Shown here piece after piece: positions 1 through 12,359 of a stretch of DNA of 64,000 nucleotides (its first letter is position 1; every line of letters starts with the position of its first letter). The notes beneath the pieces were generated by a model that saw nothing but the letters and a program-made list of their open reading frames with translations, was not told the DNA's origin and searched no databases. The translations under genes and the position numbers were made by a program. Source of the DNA: Scleropages formosus (Eukaryota; Chordata; Actinopteri; Osteoglossiformes; Osteoglossidae); the NCBI RefSeq assembly GCF_900964775.1, contig NC_041827.1, forward strand, positions 5,357,501 to 5,421,500, in the 5' to 3' direction.

Positions 1-3000
1 GAAGTCGAGGATGGTGAGCGGTCAAGGGGAAAACGACGGCGGTATTGCGAGTGGGGGCGGAAGGGAAATCTTTGGTTTAGTGTATTGGTAGACCTCGCTT
101 TGTGAACGCTGGACGCGGCAGTGACGTTTGCTCGTTTTTACGCCGCTGCTCATTGTCGCAAACTAAGGCTACGGCTCACTTACTTCATTACCGAAACAGA
201 AAATCTCCTGAGTGCTAGAAGTCATTTAGCTCGCAGCCGTTCGTTCACTTCGCATAGCCTTGACTGCAGGTTGATTTTCAAACTTGGCACGTTTAGCACA
301 TGTAATTTCTCAGGAAAGTTTAAATAGTTTCCTACTGTTATCTGTGTCGTCGTTTCGATCGAACCTGTAACAAACTCCTAGAGGACTAAGACTATATTGT
401 TCTCGTAGCGAGCGTGGGACAGAGTGCAGCCGAAAACGTTATCGTGCGGGTTGCTGTTCGGACCGCATGCTGCCTCCGGTTGAGTCACTACATGCAGCTC
501 GAACGTCTGATTCGGTGCAAACTTTCAGAGGCTCACCTCTCATGCTCCGTTACGTCCACAGCCCGCAGGTGTTCTTCGCTTACTGCAGTTGTACGGCTCG
601 TTTCCATAGAGACACCAGCACGTTTTTTTCCATGAAGCCGACATCTGAGCTCGCAACGCACCGTGAATGAAAGCTTCTTTCTAGATATTTCAAAGAATGT
701 CCATTCAGTAAATTAAGTGAAAACATTTGCTAAAGCCCCCCCAAAGCCATTAAGTGACAGTTTGCCTTCTTATAATTTCATGCAATATTTTCATAATCGC
801 TGCATCTCGGGTCATTCTTAAATCAGCTCTTCTCCGAGTCTTATTTTGACGGCTTTCCGCGTAAGGTACGAAGACGGTAAGTTGGAGAGGGAAGATGAGG
901 CACACGATCAGAGATGAAGATGTTGTCTGTGATGCTTGCTCTCTCTCATTTGAATGATGCCAGTTCTTTACCTGCTTTCAGAGGGACTGCCGTGTATAAA
1001 CCAGCTCAGTTGTATGTATGAGGGTTGTTTCTTCTTTGCCAAGCCAGTGTGTGAAATTGCATGGCGGACTGCTTTAGCGATACCTAACATCACCCTCCAT
1101 CCCACATCCAGCTCACAGCTGCTTCAAGATCAGCATTTTACACTTCATTTGCCTTGAAAAGAAACCGTGGAGTTATGACTGTTCTGTGCTAATGACACTT
1201 TTAGTGTAAAATGACTGCTGTGCGGTTTTGACCCATGTCATATTGGAGAGCTCCAACCCAGGCGATCCATAATACTGAAGTGTCTCAACATGGCGCATTG
1301 CCATAATTAAGGGTGCCCATTACATTTTATGTCAGATGACTCTCTAAAGTCATGCTTTTCAGTCAGTGGGTTCCAAAATAATCGTTTTTCTAAGAAGAAT
1401 TCAGTACGGTAGTCGTTTGAAGGATACAACGTGGAACGACGTTTAAAGACCGAATTGAAAGCAGACAAAAGGACAAAGTAAACAAAAAAGAATGATTTGT
1501 CTCTCTTATCTATACGTCTGTCTGTCTGTCTGTCTGTGTTTGAGAACGTCTTTTTAAAAGTTCTGATGTATATGCTTTCTGCATTCGCAGAAAACAGCCA
1601 GGATGGAGGAATTCATCCGGACTTAATATTTGACAGGCCGTATGACAATAGCTCCACTGCTGATAACATGACGGTAGACCGTATTGCCAAGTACGAGTTC
1701 TCCACCTTAGAAAGGGGTGTCCCCCAGGGCTACCCACTGAGAGAACAACAGGAGGATAAAATGCAGTATCTGCAGGTATATTTATGTCAATTTTTCATTT
1801 TAATCAGAAATGTGCAGGCCATTTTAGTGACACTAAATGTCAGTAATGTGCATGTCCAAGTGGCCCTCTTTTTTTTAATCCTACGTGGTATTGTGTGATC
1901 TGCTGGGCGGTTTTTCAACTGTGATAAACTGCACCCGACGGAGAATATGAAAATATCTCGAAACATGAAATCGGGAGGAATGTTATTTTAATTGATTGAA
2001 CTGACTGGCAGATGCAGGGTACATGTGACTGACTGTTTTTGGGCTAAATCCATCTGTCGCCTTCGTCTGTACGTGCACGTTGGGTCTACGCAATGTTTAA
2101 ATGTCCTGTGCCATCCGCCATAGAGGGGGTGGGTGGCACATAGGGCTTTGAAGATATAAGCTAACTTATGCCTTTGATTATAGATTCATCTGCCACAGTT
2201 ATGGATGACCCTCTCTCTCCACCTGGTTCAAAGTCTGCACATTTGCACCTGAATGACCATTTTCAGACTCATGTCACATTGTGTCCAGCATCAAAGCCAG
2301 TCACCATTAGAACTGTGAAATGCTCCTCTTCTGCCCACAAGCGCTGAATCGGGTCCTCCGCACGCAGTCCTCAAGTGCGAATACGTGACAGCTGGGACAC
2401 CCAGTTTGTCCGCAGTTTGCGTTCGGCTGAACAGAAACGTAGCATTTAGAGAGCTCTTGGAACGATCCATAGCGAGAGCGCATGAGTCGTGACGGAACCG
2501 GCAGGTCATTTATTTTTTGCCCGTGTTTGGAGACCACGGCCCCTGAGGACTGAATGTGGACAGCCTTACCTTCAGAGCAAGCAGCGGCTCTTCCTTTCCT
2601 GCGGGATTCGACTGAGCTGCTTCAACTCCAGTCCTCGAGAGTCTAAATCCTGCTGCTCTAACAACACATGTTGCCCTAAATCATCTGGTTTTTTTCTTTT
2701 TTTTTTTTTGAAGAGCAGCATCACATGCAGTAAGTGCTGCTGTGGCTGACATTTAAGGCAAAATTGAGAATGTCACAACACCCTGATAGCATGCAAATGT
2801 CCTTCACACTGGCTCCCTAAGAGCAGCGCCAAATTTTGTAGAAAGGGGGGCTTTAAGGACACATACCTAAGCTGAGATTCTATGACCCCCCCCCCCCCCC
2901 CAAAGTGCAGCCTTCGTCCTGCAGCTGGTTAATGGCTGGACCTCCTGGTGATGCCTCTTCCTACTGAAATAATGGCTTCAATTAAACTGCAAGCAGCAAA

Positions 3001-4563
3001 GGGTGGAATGAAAAACAGCCTCTTGTGACCCCCCAGGACTGGAGTTGCTGACCCCTCTTTTAGATTGCCTTCCTTTTCACCGAGGGCAAAAACATTGGCT
3101 GCAACTGCTTCATCAAGGCATTCGCCGCAGACATTTAACTGCACGTCATTTCCCATCACAACGGAAATGCTCGTAGTACCATGTAAATTGCACAAGGCTG
3201 GAGCAAAAGAAAAGCAATTCAGTTTGAAAAGAAAACATGAACGTGAAAGGTCAAAGAGGTTCGTTCATCTGTACGCGGAGCGCTGTGACAATGTTCGGCG
3301 TCGGGTAACTTCCGCCTCTCGATTTATCAAACACGCTATGGATATTAAGTCCACAGAATAAAACACTTCACTAGATTTTTTACATTATATTTTCAGTAGC
3401 CAATGGGTGCTCCAGATTCTTTTATTAATTTTCTAAAAATATTATTTCAAAGTATTGCCTGTATGTACAGCAATAAAATCACCCAAAAGCAGACCCGTAT
3501 ACAGTAGCTGTCATCTTCCCATGCTGAATCACCGTCACTATGTCTGAATTTATGTAAAAGCATGTACTGCCATGTCTTCCAACAGCACCGCATGCCATCT
3601 TGGGACTTTGTGGAAAGACAGAAATAAATTGACTTCATAAATACCAGAGTCTGACATACAGGAATTTTTGCTCATCATTTACAAATATCTGTCTATAGAT
3701 AAGCGCCTGTACAGTTGTTTCAGTATCTATAGATATTTTGTTATTTTGCATGTAAATCTCTGCGTATTGGTGATGTTGCAGAGCGGAAGTAATACACCTG
3801 CAGTCGATGAATGGTTTTACCCCATTGTCCGTTGTCACTGTTGGCTAATAACTGATTCGGACTCAGGAGCAGAGTTGTATTCCGTGCATGTTTGTGCAAT
3901 TTGCAGCTATGCTACCGCTCATCATCTTCCTCTTCATTGCCTTCATCCTCATTATCATTCCTTACTGAGCAATGCTTTGCTGCCCTCTGCTGCTCACATC
4001 GTCACTCGTAGAGCTACTGTATCCCCTGCTGTTGCTCTTAGGCTCCAAGTTGGTCTTGAATGGACAAGTTACAAAGCAGTACCTGTCTCTCAGTTGCTTT
4101 CTGTTTCTGCTTATTTATTTATTCATAGCTGAAATGTGGTGTCACAGCAATTACATGTGGCTGTTAGGTTTAAAATGACTCTACTTGGCAGTTATACAGA
4201 GAACTGTCAGCGCATGACGTGCTATATTTCTGTTAGTGGCGGCTCTTCACAGCCATGGAAATTATTTAAGCGAAGGCCTGTCTTAATTCTTTCTTTTTGT
4301 CGCAAACCACTTCTGAACAGGTTCACGTTAATCAACCTTGGCCCCGGACTAAGTCAAAGAGTAACAAGAGAATAATGTAATGTATACCACTCCGAAAGGA
4401 TGCAAAATGATGCCAGTTGTATGATTTGGTCATAATTTCAGCTGAAATTATGACCACCTGTCCTGGTCAGGGTGGCAGGAGCCTGGAGCTTATCTGGGAA
4501 TTACTGGGCTCAAGGCTCAGGGGAGGTACACCCTGGTCAGGGCACCAGTTCATCACAGGGTGG

Positions 4564-4611
<48 letters not shown>

Positions 4612-7600
4612 CCATTCACACACTATGGACAATTTAGAATCACCAGTTCACCTGAACTGCAGGTTTTCAGACTGTGGGAGGAAACCAGAGCACTGGGAGA
4701 AAACCAGTGCAGACACAGGGAGAACATGACAACATAGACTGACCTGGATTTAAACTTATACCCAAACAGCCCAGATAATGCAAGTAAGCAGTTCCACCCA
4801 GTGCACCACAGAGCCCTTCAGTGCCATCATCACTACTTTTAAGCAGATCCAAGCAAACTTTTCAGTTGTACGGGTGGCACGATAGCACAGCAAGTGTCTG
4901 CATGGGTTTCCTCTAGGTCCCACAGTCCAAGAACAGGCAGTTCAGTTTAATTGGTGACGCTAAATTGCCTGTAGTGTTCATGATGGACTAGTGTCCCGGC
5001 CAGGGTTTATCCCCTCCCAGCCTTGCGCCCGGTTTTCCCAAAAAAAGCTCCTGACTGCTGCAACCCTGACAACTGCAGTCAGTTAACAGAAAAAAAAAGC
5101 GGCAATGATTGCAACAGGAAGTGGAAACCGGAAGACTTTCTGGGAGCAGATACAATGTCCTGTAGCCGGCACAAAAGCCTGCTCCTGCTGGAGATGTTGA
5201 CTTTAATAAATCAACTTCTTTCATCATCATTTTAGGCATGGTAGTTTCTGTGACAAGGTCAGAATAACTTTTTATTTATTGAGAAAACTTGAAAATAAGT
5301 GACAGTGAAATTACACTACATTTTAAGACTATTTCAAGACCAGCATTTACAGTAAATCATTGTAGGGTCCTAGTTTGACCGCAGAGCCAGGCTTTGCAAT
5401 GTGCATCATAAGTAGATTTTCACCTGTGAAAGCTGACATTATGTCTCTCCTGCATAGTCCTCAGAACAATGTGGAATGTGAGTATTAATTTCCAGAAGTA
5501 ATTATGTACTGCCACAATGTCACATAACAGTGTTTGTGTGGTATTTTGCAAAGAAAAAAAAAAAAAAAAAAGGCATTGCTAACATCAAAAATCTGTTACG
5601 TTTACAAATACCGACATACGCTGGCTCCTCCTCTTACAAACACAACTGGGATTGAAAGTCTGCTTGAGTCTCAGTTTTTTCAGAAATCTAAAGTCGTTTA
5701 CCACTGAGCCACAATAAACTAAAGCTACATAATATAGATGTCACTTGATTTATTCAGGATCAGTTGCGTGAGAACTTGAGGTGAAGCTATAAAAATACTC
5801 TGTAAGACTGCCGGGTGTATTTTTAATTACCCTCTACCCACATTAAAAGTGAAACTCATACAAAATTACTCTAAATAAAAAATGCGTAATCTCTGCCACC
5901 TCCTATGCAGTCTCAAAGATACAGGCATGTCCAGTGTTTATTATCTTCATGCCACTTTCAGTTTTCTTTATTATCTTTACAATAAAACCTTAGTAAAAGG
6001 GACATTCTTAAATTCATTTATGGGTTAGGTCCTGCGAAAAATCTGATTTAGCTTGACGAAACAAAATTACTCTGTAAAAGTTTTTTTACATTTTAAATTC
6101 AGATTCATTTAAAATTAAAACTAATTTTAAATGTCTGAAAAATACTTAATCTCTGCACACTCCTGTTCAATTCCAACTGCTGACCGATTCATCCCATAAC
6201 CATTCACCATCTCATTGATCGCTGACAGTGACAAGCACCAGACACAAGCTGTAAATACTGTCTTCCCCTGCAGTAAGAAGATAATGCATTCCTGACAAAC
6301 CCTTCATAAGGTGAATTCTCATAACTTAGAAATATGTTAAGATACACACACACACACACATTGTCTACAACCACTTGTCCCGAGCGGGATCGCAGCAAAC
6401 CGGAGCCTAACCCGGCAACACAGGGTGCAAGGCTGGGGGGGAGGGGACACACCCAGGATGGGATGCCAGTCCATCACAAGGCACTTCAAACAGGACTCGA
6501 ACCCCAGGCCCACCACAGAGCGCCACCGAACCCCGCTATATGTTAAGATACAATTACCATTAATCTCAACAGTACAAAGAATATGCATTCCTGAGTCCCA
6601 AAATTTACAGGCATTTATGATAAAATATCAGCAAGTTTGATTCATTTGGACACAATTACTTCAGTATTTAACATTAGTTATCATGGCACAACACAAGAAG
6701 GCACTTTCCCTTCACTCATTTCTCTGTAATAATGTTTTTTCTGTCCACCTACACTTGTTCACATCTTTCATAGCCTGTACAAGTGCTTAACAAACCGTTA
6801 CAAATTAAACACACACGATACTTGATGTTTGTATATTAAGTCAACATTTAATGCAAAAAAGCAAGAGAAGAATAAAAACAAAAGAAATCAATGAATACAC
6901 TGCAAATGAATTTATACTTTATGGACAAATTGACATGGAGTATCCATTGACACAGAGGTGTCTCACATGGGTCCTGTAATCTGATGTGAGTTCAGTCCCT
7001 GTTCAGTCAGTGTGGAGTTGACATGTTCTCTTTGTGTTCACATGAGATTCCTACCACAGCCCAGAGACATGTGTTTCAGGTTGACTGGTGACACTAAATT
7101 GCCGCTAGTGTGTTTGTGTGTGTGTGCTCTGGATGAGTGAATGACTTCAAAGATTTTAGGGCAGTGCATCATGCAGTGCTAAGTCAGCTTGGGTAAAAGC
7201 ATCAGCTAAATACTAGTATTAATAGTCAGTGCTTTGGAGACAGGTGCCTGTTACATTGATAAATGTCCAGTAAAATTACCCAGCTGTCTAAATAGGTAAA
7301 TAATTGTAAACAGCTCAACATTGTAAGATGCTTTTGAGAAAAGCATCAGCACAATAAATTTCCACTACAGGCAGTCCCGGGGTTACGAATGTCTGACTTA
7401 CGTACAACCCGTAGTTACGAACGGCCCCCTTACTGACCGGAAGTTGATTTTTTTGTCACCCTTAAGTAACAATCAAAAAAAACTTCATAATTAAGCCCAT
7501 TATATTCAAAATTGGAGTTACACACAAAGATTCGTCATAACGAACCGACGCTAAATTGTGACACGCATCAAAACATTGCGCATCTACAGCTGTTCCTGGG

Positions 7601-10316
7601 CTCGTGGGCAGGGCGCGTGAGCCTGAGGTAGGACGAAGACTTCCTTCTTTTCAGTTGGGCCGCATTGCTGTTAACAGTGACTCTTGTGTTACTGTATTTG
7701 GCTTTAACTTTTTTGATTTTACCCTCATAACCATGGCACCAAAGTGTAAATGTGATGCAAGTGATGGTGATGCATCCAAGAAAAGGAAAACGTTCACGAC
7801 TGAAACTAAAGCGGAAATAATAAAGCAATCGGAAAAAAAGTGAAACGCAAGCAAACATTGGAAAAGCGAACATTAGTTTCACATTCACACACACCCTCTC
7901 TTTCTCTATTATAAATACTGTAGTCGTCATGACCTCGCCCCGCACCGCAACCAGCACTCGGATAGACACTTCTCCACCTCTTCCCAGTTGCGGAATCTCA
8001 CGTGAAACAACCGTCCCCTCTGCATTCTCAAACCTACTCCACTTTGCTCTTCCAAGTCCTGTCCCTCATCGTGCCCCAGTCCCATTCCACATTTCTTTTT
8101 GATAACGACCGCCCGCCTTGTCCCTCGACCACACGGATCCTCACCTGCGTTCAGTTCGCCAACTGACCGACCATTCACCTGTCCCCAATCACGAGAACAC
8201 ATCTAGTCCTTTGATTCTGGATAAACGATCCTGCACTTTGGTCCAGTCTCCTCCGTGTCCTTTGTTCATCATCACAGTAGTAACATTTATTATCTCTTTT
8301 TATGTCTCTCCCTATTATAAATACTGTAGTTACATATATTATTTTAATTATTATTATTACTGTTATCATTACATCACTACACTGTATTATTATTATTATT
8401 ACTATATTGTTATATTAAATATGTTTTAGTGTATCCGGAAGTTTTTATTTAATGTTCTTTATCCATAGAAAGGTGCACAATATACAGTACACTAAGACAA
8501 ACAGTGGACAAACTAATATTAGATACCCACTATACCTAACTGTTCCGACTTACGTCAAAATCCAACTTAAAGACAGACTGAAGACGTAGAACTCATTCGT
8601 AATCCGCGGACTGCCTGCACATTGCAGAATAATGCTTCTATATTATTATTTTCATATTAACTTAAAGCACATTGAAAATTACTGGAAATAAAATGGATGT
8701 TACCTCCACTGGCCCCCATTCAATGGCATTGACCGATTCCTCACGTCCATCACAAGCTTGCCCGGTGTTTGTCAGCTTCAGTTACGAGTAAACTAACGTT
8801 AAAAACCTTGCACATCGCTGAATTAAATTAAATAGTCAATAGGACATTTCATTTCAGCATTTTTCAAAAAGAAAAACATTCATAGCTACATGAAAATAAA
8901 TTTACAATAACTGAAAATAAAATATTCTCGCAACAAACATTTTGACCACTTCATCCCATAAACATCTGCAACATTTGTCTTCTTGTCATTACTCACCAAT
9001 GCTCAGAAACACCAGACACCAGCTGTAAATTCTATTGACGTAACTTGAATTACATACCTCGTTGTGTTTTTGCTCATTTTAGTGACAGGTATAAACTGTG
9101 CGTGGAAATGCAGATACATCTTGATTTGTAAAGGACGGAATTTTTACAAAACAGGCATGTGAAGAAATTACAGTTAAATAAATGAACTGGTAAATATTTG
9201 CATCTTCAAAAATGTGCAGCTTAACTGTTTGTAACACAAGGAGCCAGTGTATATATGAAAAACGTAATAAGAACTGATCTCGACCGCTTTCTCTTTTGAA
9301 ACTGAATTTTCTGGAAACGGAAAAGTTGCTTTTCTCGATCGGAAAAATATTTGAAAATCCCAGTAAACACATGTATAAGAATCCCAATACCTCGGTTTTG
9401 ATATTCCAAGTGAATGTGAAAACATTTCGTAGATGTTCCTTCTCACCGTGTCAACTTCAGCCTCACCGCCCAGACATTTATTGACTGCTGCCTGCTTGTT
9501 TCCACGTACTGACCCGCTCTTCTCCAATTCTGTCGTCTTCCCGCGTGTGGGCCGCGGTAGGTGCCTCCTACGAGAAGGTATTCCCACGACGAAAGCGACA
9601 TGTGGACCACTGGCCAGATCCCTCCATACCTCCACCGCTGGGGATCTACAGAGGACATGATTGCCGTCTCCCACTACAGCGTGCCCCTGCAGGAGCGCCG
9701 GCGTCGCAGCCTGGCCTCCCCGCAGAAGGAGAGGGGCCCAAGGCGTGCACGGCGGGCCTCTGAGGATATAGTGCACTCGAGCAGACCGACCCCCTGGACG
9801 GAGCCCCGGCAAGAGGACTTAAAGTGCTTCAGCAGGGACGAGGTGGTGAGCTTCATCGACGAGACGCCGCTGCCCAGCCCACGGAGGAGCCCCCGGCGGG
9901 CTTCAGCCCTCTCCCTTGTTGGTGATGCCCACGAGCACCGCATCTCACTCTGCACGCACTTTGCGCTCACCGACTTCGAATGTGAGCCACAGGCCCTGCG
10001 TCGCCCCTCGGACGCAACCGGGAGCTCCCCCTCGCCGGAGGGTAGCCGACGTGCAGAGCTCGGCTCTGCTGCCTGTAGCCACAGGAAGGGCTGCGAAGAG
10101 CAGCGTGACAGCAAGCAGTCTCCCAGACTGATCCCCACCAGCCAAACATCGTGGACTGGAGACCAGTCCTCCCAGAGACCCAAAACTGGCTGCGAAGTCC
10201 AGGACCGCCAGACATCAGTGGAAAACAAAGGAAGCACAAATAGTTTTTTAAGCTCACCTTCAGCATCCTCTGGATATAGAACATTTCAGTCTGATTCTGT
10301 AGAATCCACCAGCTAA
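1..10316 (+). CDS. gpr153: Probable G-protein coupled receptor 153, 3' portion
   Basis: This is the C-terminal part of the orphan class A receptor GPR153; the seven-helix exons lie upstream of the window. Coding segments are 1-13, 1591-1775 and 9561-10316 (stop TAA 10314-10316). The first segment reads EVED plus one base, then a GTGAGC donor. It joins in frame to the exon at 1591 (after TTCGCAG), giving EVED-E-NSQDGGIHPDL. The second exon ends at KMQYLQ before GTATAT, and the third begins VPPTRRYSHDESDMW. These match the human GPR153 tail closely (GGISPDL, KMQYLQVPPTRRFSHDD, FECEPQALRRP, and a serine-rich SFLSSPS-SSGY end). The third exon is GC-rich and encodes a basic, Ser/Pro/Arg-rich cytoplasmic tail with no domain I recognise. 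The intron between the last two exons is 7.8 kb. Ligand and signalling are unknown for the family. Recognition is by memory of the family sequence, and is strong. Confidence 0.93.
14..1590 (+). other. gpr153 intron
   Basis: This stretch runs from the GTGAGC donor at 14 to the TTCGCAG acceptor ending at 1590. The first 700 bases are relatively GC/CpG-rich, the rest AT-rich. A short (GTCT)n run lies at about 1511-1537. I see no other exon or recognisable repeat in it. Confidence 0.7.
4441..4810 (-). repeat. SINE-like repeat (tRNA-derived type) with internal (CA)n
   Basis: On the minus strand this carries the phrase block seen in many fish SINEs: a cytosine-rich 'gtttcctcccacagtc' motif, a 'caaattgtcc' motif, and a tail leading to a trade of CA repeats at 4571-4610. 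It is degraded, and its boundaries are approximate. A shorter plus-strand relative follows at 4870-5030. Confidence 0.55.
4870..5030 (+). repeat. SINE fragment
   Basis: The fragment begins GGGTGGCACGATAGCACAGC, the typical tRNA-like head of the large fish SINE group. It continues through the 'gggtttcctctaggtcccacagtcc' block at about 4907-4930 and a 'ggtgacgctaaattgcc' block. It is truncated and diverged. Confidence 0.5.
6347..6537 (-). repeat. SINE group A copy with 15-bp target-site duplication
   Basis: This minus-strand copy starts on the right with a tRNA-like head and ends on the left in a (CA)n tail. It is flanked by direct repeats ATATGTTAAGATACA at 6332-6346 and 6538-6552, so both ends are defined. 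The body contains the group A marks TTGTCCCGAGCGGGATCGC and a GGACTCGAACCCC B-box complement. Confidence 0.85.
6906..7345 (+). repeat. Two adjacent degraded SINE fragments
   Basis: The first part (about 6906-7215) has the 'gtgtggagttgacatgttctc' and 'ggttgactggtgacactaaattgcc' blocks of fish tRNA-SINEs. The second (about 7220-7345) has the group D pattern 'ccagtaaaattacccagctg' with a 'gagaaaagcatcagc' tail. Both are diverged and their edges are approximate. Confidence 0.45.
7733..7843 (+). pseudogene. Pogo/Tigger transposase N-terminal remnant
   Basis: The ATG at 7733 opens a 36-residue frame starting MAPKCKCDASDGD and continuing KKRKTFTTETKAEIIK. This is the beginning of the psq/CENP-B-type helix-turn-helix of Tigger and jerky-like transposases. 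The frame stops at 7843 before the helix-turn-helix is complete. The DDE catalytic region is absent, so the gene is a fragment. Confidence 0.7.
7906..8330. repeat. Insertion flanked by 19-bp direct repeats inside the Tigger-like element
   Basis: The 19-base string CTATTATAAATACTGTAGT occurs at 7906-7924 and again at 8312-8330. The cytosine-rich DNA in between (from 7925) differs in composition from the host transposon. This is what a retroposed insertion with its target-site duplication would look like. The inserted family was not recognised. Confidence 0.5.
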
Positions 10317-11300
10317 GGAAGGTGTGGCTCTAGTTTCAATGAATAATTATCATTAATGTCAAGTTAGTTACATAAATGAATTATTAACATTATTGTTGAG
10401 TTTGTTTATTTTTGTGTGTGGAATGTTAATGGAGTTTTTCGTAATATGGGAAGAAGTTTTCAGTCTGGAGCTTTTTTAAAGCACCAAAGATGATCTCTGT
10501 GGGCGGGGGTGGGGGGGGGGGGGGGGAGTAAGTCAGTAGGTGCTACTGACACTTTTGAAGCCACGGTATATCCTATATTACAGGCCTGTACATTTGCTGC
10601 TATTGTATTTGCCACTACTCTCAGGCAGACTAAATTTGCCAACACTGCCCTAAGGCTTCTTATCACAGTAGACCAAATCTGGATCTCAAGGGAAGGTATT
10701 GCAGAGGAGCTGGTCCCAATATGCATCGGTACGTTTTACAGAGATCTCACAAATGAAAACTGCCAGTATTCAATACAAAATTGCTAAGTACAAAATGACA
10801 CAGTGGAGTTTTAATTAACAAACACTATTAATACATCAGTCCCTCAAAAACACTTCCTAGTTCTGTATTCCTATGGGACGGTGCACGCAGGTACATGATT
10901 ACAACATGTTTGAGCCAATCTTTTCGTTTGTGCTTTTCGACTCTATTTAGAAAAACTTGAAATTCTGACATTCCTTCTGAGGCTACAGATAATTATTAAT
11001 TGAAGGCACAATGTTTGGTGTTTATGTTGGTTACATATATTTCAAATTGTTATTTTTGATTTCTTAAAATAATTTGAAAGCAACCGTCTGAGGAAGATGA
11101 AAAATTACTTTCACTTGTTTGAAATCACGCTTCATGTATTTTGTGTTATGTGTTGTAATATGCCTTACAGAAACGGACATCAGCCAAATGTTTTATTGGT
11201 GTTTTACACTTTTTGAACTGACCAAGATTATATTCTGTAAGGAAGGCAAAAAGAAATAAAACTATGGGTTCTATAATAAAATTTCAGCTTTGTATTATTG
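10317..11300 (+). other. gpr153: gpr153 3' untranslated region (approximate)
   Basis: AT-rich sequence follows the gpr153 stop codon. Two closely spaced AATAAA signals at 11255-11260 and 11275-11280 are plausible poly(A) signals, so transcription probably ends near 11290-11300. A G-homopolymer lies at about 10506-10527. The end is inferred from the signals only. Confidence 0.5.
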
Positions 11301-11585
11301 TACTAATATCACTTCAAATTTAAGTAGAACAACACTCATTATGGCAGTTTTAGTGTGTAGTAGCACCTCCAGAGTGAGCAACATGAAGGATAAAACAATC
11401 TAACCGAACCATAAAGTTTACTGGTTGATCCATTAACGAATGAAGTCACCGTATTAAAGGAGTAAATCTATTAAATTTGTACAGTTTATTCCAACAGTGC
11501 AAGCCCATTTTTAGGAGTTTTTCTTCACATTATCATCATTTAATTGCATAGAGTGCCCTTATTTAATAGCATGAAAATATGAACT

Positions 11586-11730
11586 ATTGTGGGAGGGGGC
11601 TGCTGTGTGGTGGGTCTGGGGTTTGAGTCCTGCTTGGGGTGCCTTGCGACGGACTGGTGTCCCATCTTGAGCGTGCCCCCTCCCCCCTTGGCCCTGCGCC
11701 CTGCGCCCCTGGCCAGGCTCTGGCTCGCCG
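11586..11730 (+). repeat. SINE group A, truncated
   Basis: It shows the group A body in plus orientation: GTGGGTCTGGGGTTTGAGTC (B-box region) followed by CTGCTTGGGGTGCCTTGCG and a degraded remainder. No tail or target duplication is seen. Confidence 0.6.
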
Positions 11731-11841
11731 AATGGTAAATTTAAAAATAACACCTTCTTATATTCTGAGGAAGGATAGCACCAAGCTGAAAGTGACTGAG
11801 CAATCAGTCATTGTGATGACTAAACTGAGCACCAGCATACT

Positions 11842-12040
11842 CACACACTTTCTGACCCATTTATCCCATACAGGGTCACAGAGCCTAACCTGGCAACCCA
11901 GAGCACAAGGCTGGAGGGGACACACCCAGGACAGGATGCCAGTCCATCACAAGGCACCTCAAGCGGGACTTGAACCCCAGACCCACCAGAGAGCAGGACC
12001 CAGTCCAACCCACTGTGCCACCACACCACCGTGCCCCCCC
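11842..12040 (-). repeat. SINE group A copy
   Basis: The minus-strand copy begins, on the left, with a CACACAC tail and 'ttatcccatacagggtcac'. It ends at the right with a tRNA-like head ('cccactgtgccacc' on the plus strand). A C-homopolymer at about 12042-12052 borders it. Confidence 0.65.
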
Positions 12041-12359
12041 CCCCCCCCACACCAGCACACTGAGGATGGAAATTGCTGAGCTGTTTTTGCACCTTTTTGC
12101 TCCATTTTCACTGTGCGGTGGTTCTAGGAGTAATGTGGCCAGAAGAAAAGGATAAATATGAAATCACAAAAAATGAGAACTGTCATAAATATGACACATC
12201 ACAGTTTGTTGCATGAATAAAACGACATGTAAATATTAGTTTCCAAGTAAATAAATAAGGCCGGCATAACAAAGGTAGGCTGGGAGGGGGGACATGGGGC
12301 CCAATATTCCAGCCAGCAGAATCACCCCCAATAATTGCAGTATAGCTATTAGGGGATGC

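Larger units (their letters stand above)
7368..8617 (+). mobile_element. Pogo/Tigger-like DNA transposon, degraded
   Basis: The ends are inverted repeats. The left begins CAGGCAGTCCCGGGGTTACG. The reverse complement of the right end begins CAGGCAGTCCGCGGATTACG. This is the Tigger-type terminus. The left flank is TA as expected; the right flank is CA, so one copy of the target duplication has probably mutated. A transposase N-terminal remnant lies at 7733-7843. About 400 bp at 7925-8330 looks like a later insertion between 19-bp direct repeats. The element is not autonomous. Confidence 0.75.
1776..9560 (+). other. gpr153 last intron, 7.8 kb, repeat-rich
   Basis: The donor is GTATAT at 1776 and the acceptor is GCGGTAG ending at 9560. 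It holds a poly-C run at about 2885-2900, a (CA)n run at 4571-4610, several SINE copies (4441-4810, 4870-5030, 6347-6537, 6906-7345) and a pogo/Tigger-like transposon at 7368-8617. Similar AT-rich segments near 6170-6250 and 8937-9045 share an ACCAGACAC...AGCTGTAAAT core. I see no coding exon inside. Confidence 0.6.

Noticed and set aside
3065-3361. 98-codon plus-strand frame in the gpr153 intron, with an overlapping minus frame
   Set aside because: It lies inside an intron, has no recognisable similarity, and frames of this length are expected by chance.
9174-10237. Long open frames on the minus strand across the gpr153 last exon (212 and 187 codons)
   Set aside because: They are antisense shadows of a GC-rich, biased coding exon; the plus-strand frame matches GPR153 and theirs match nothing.
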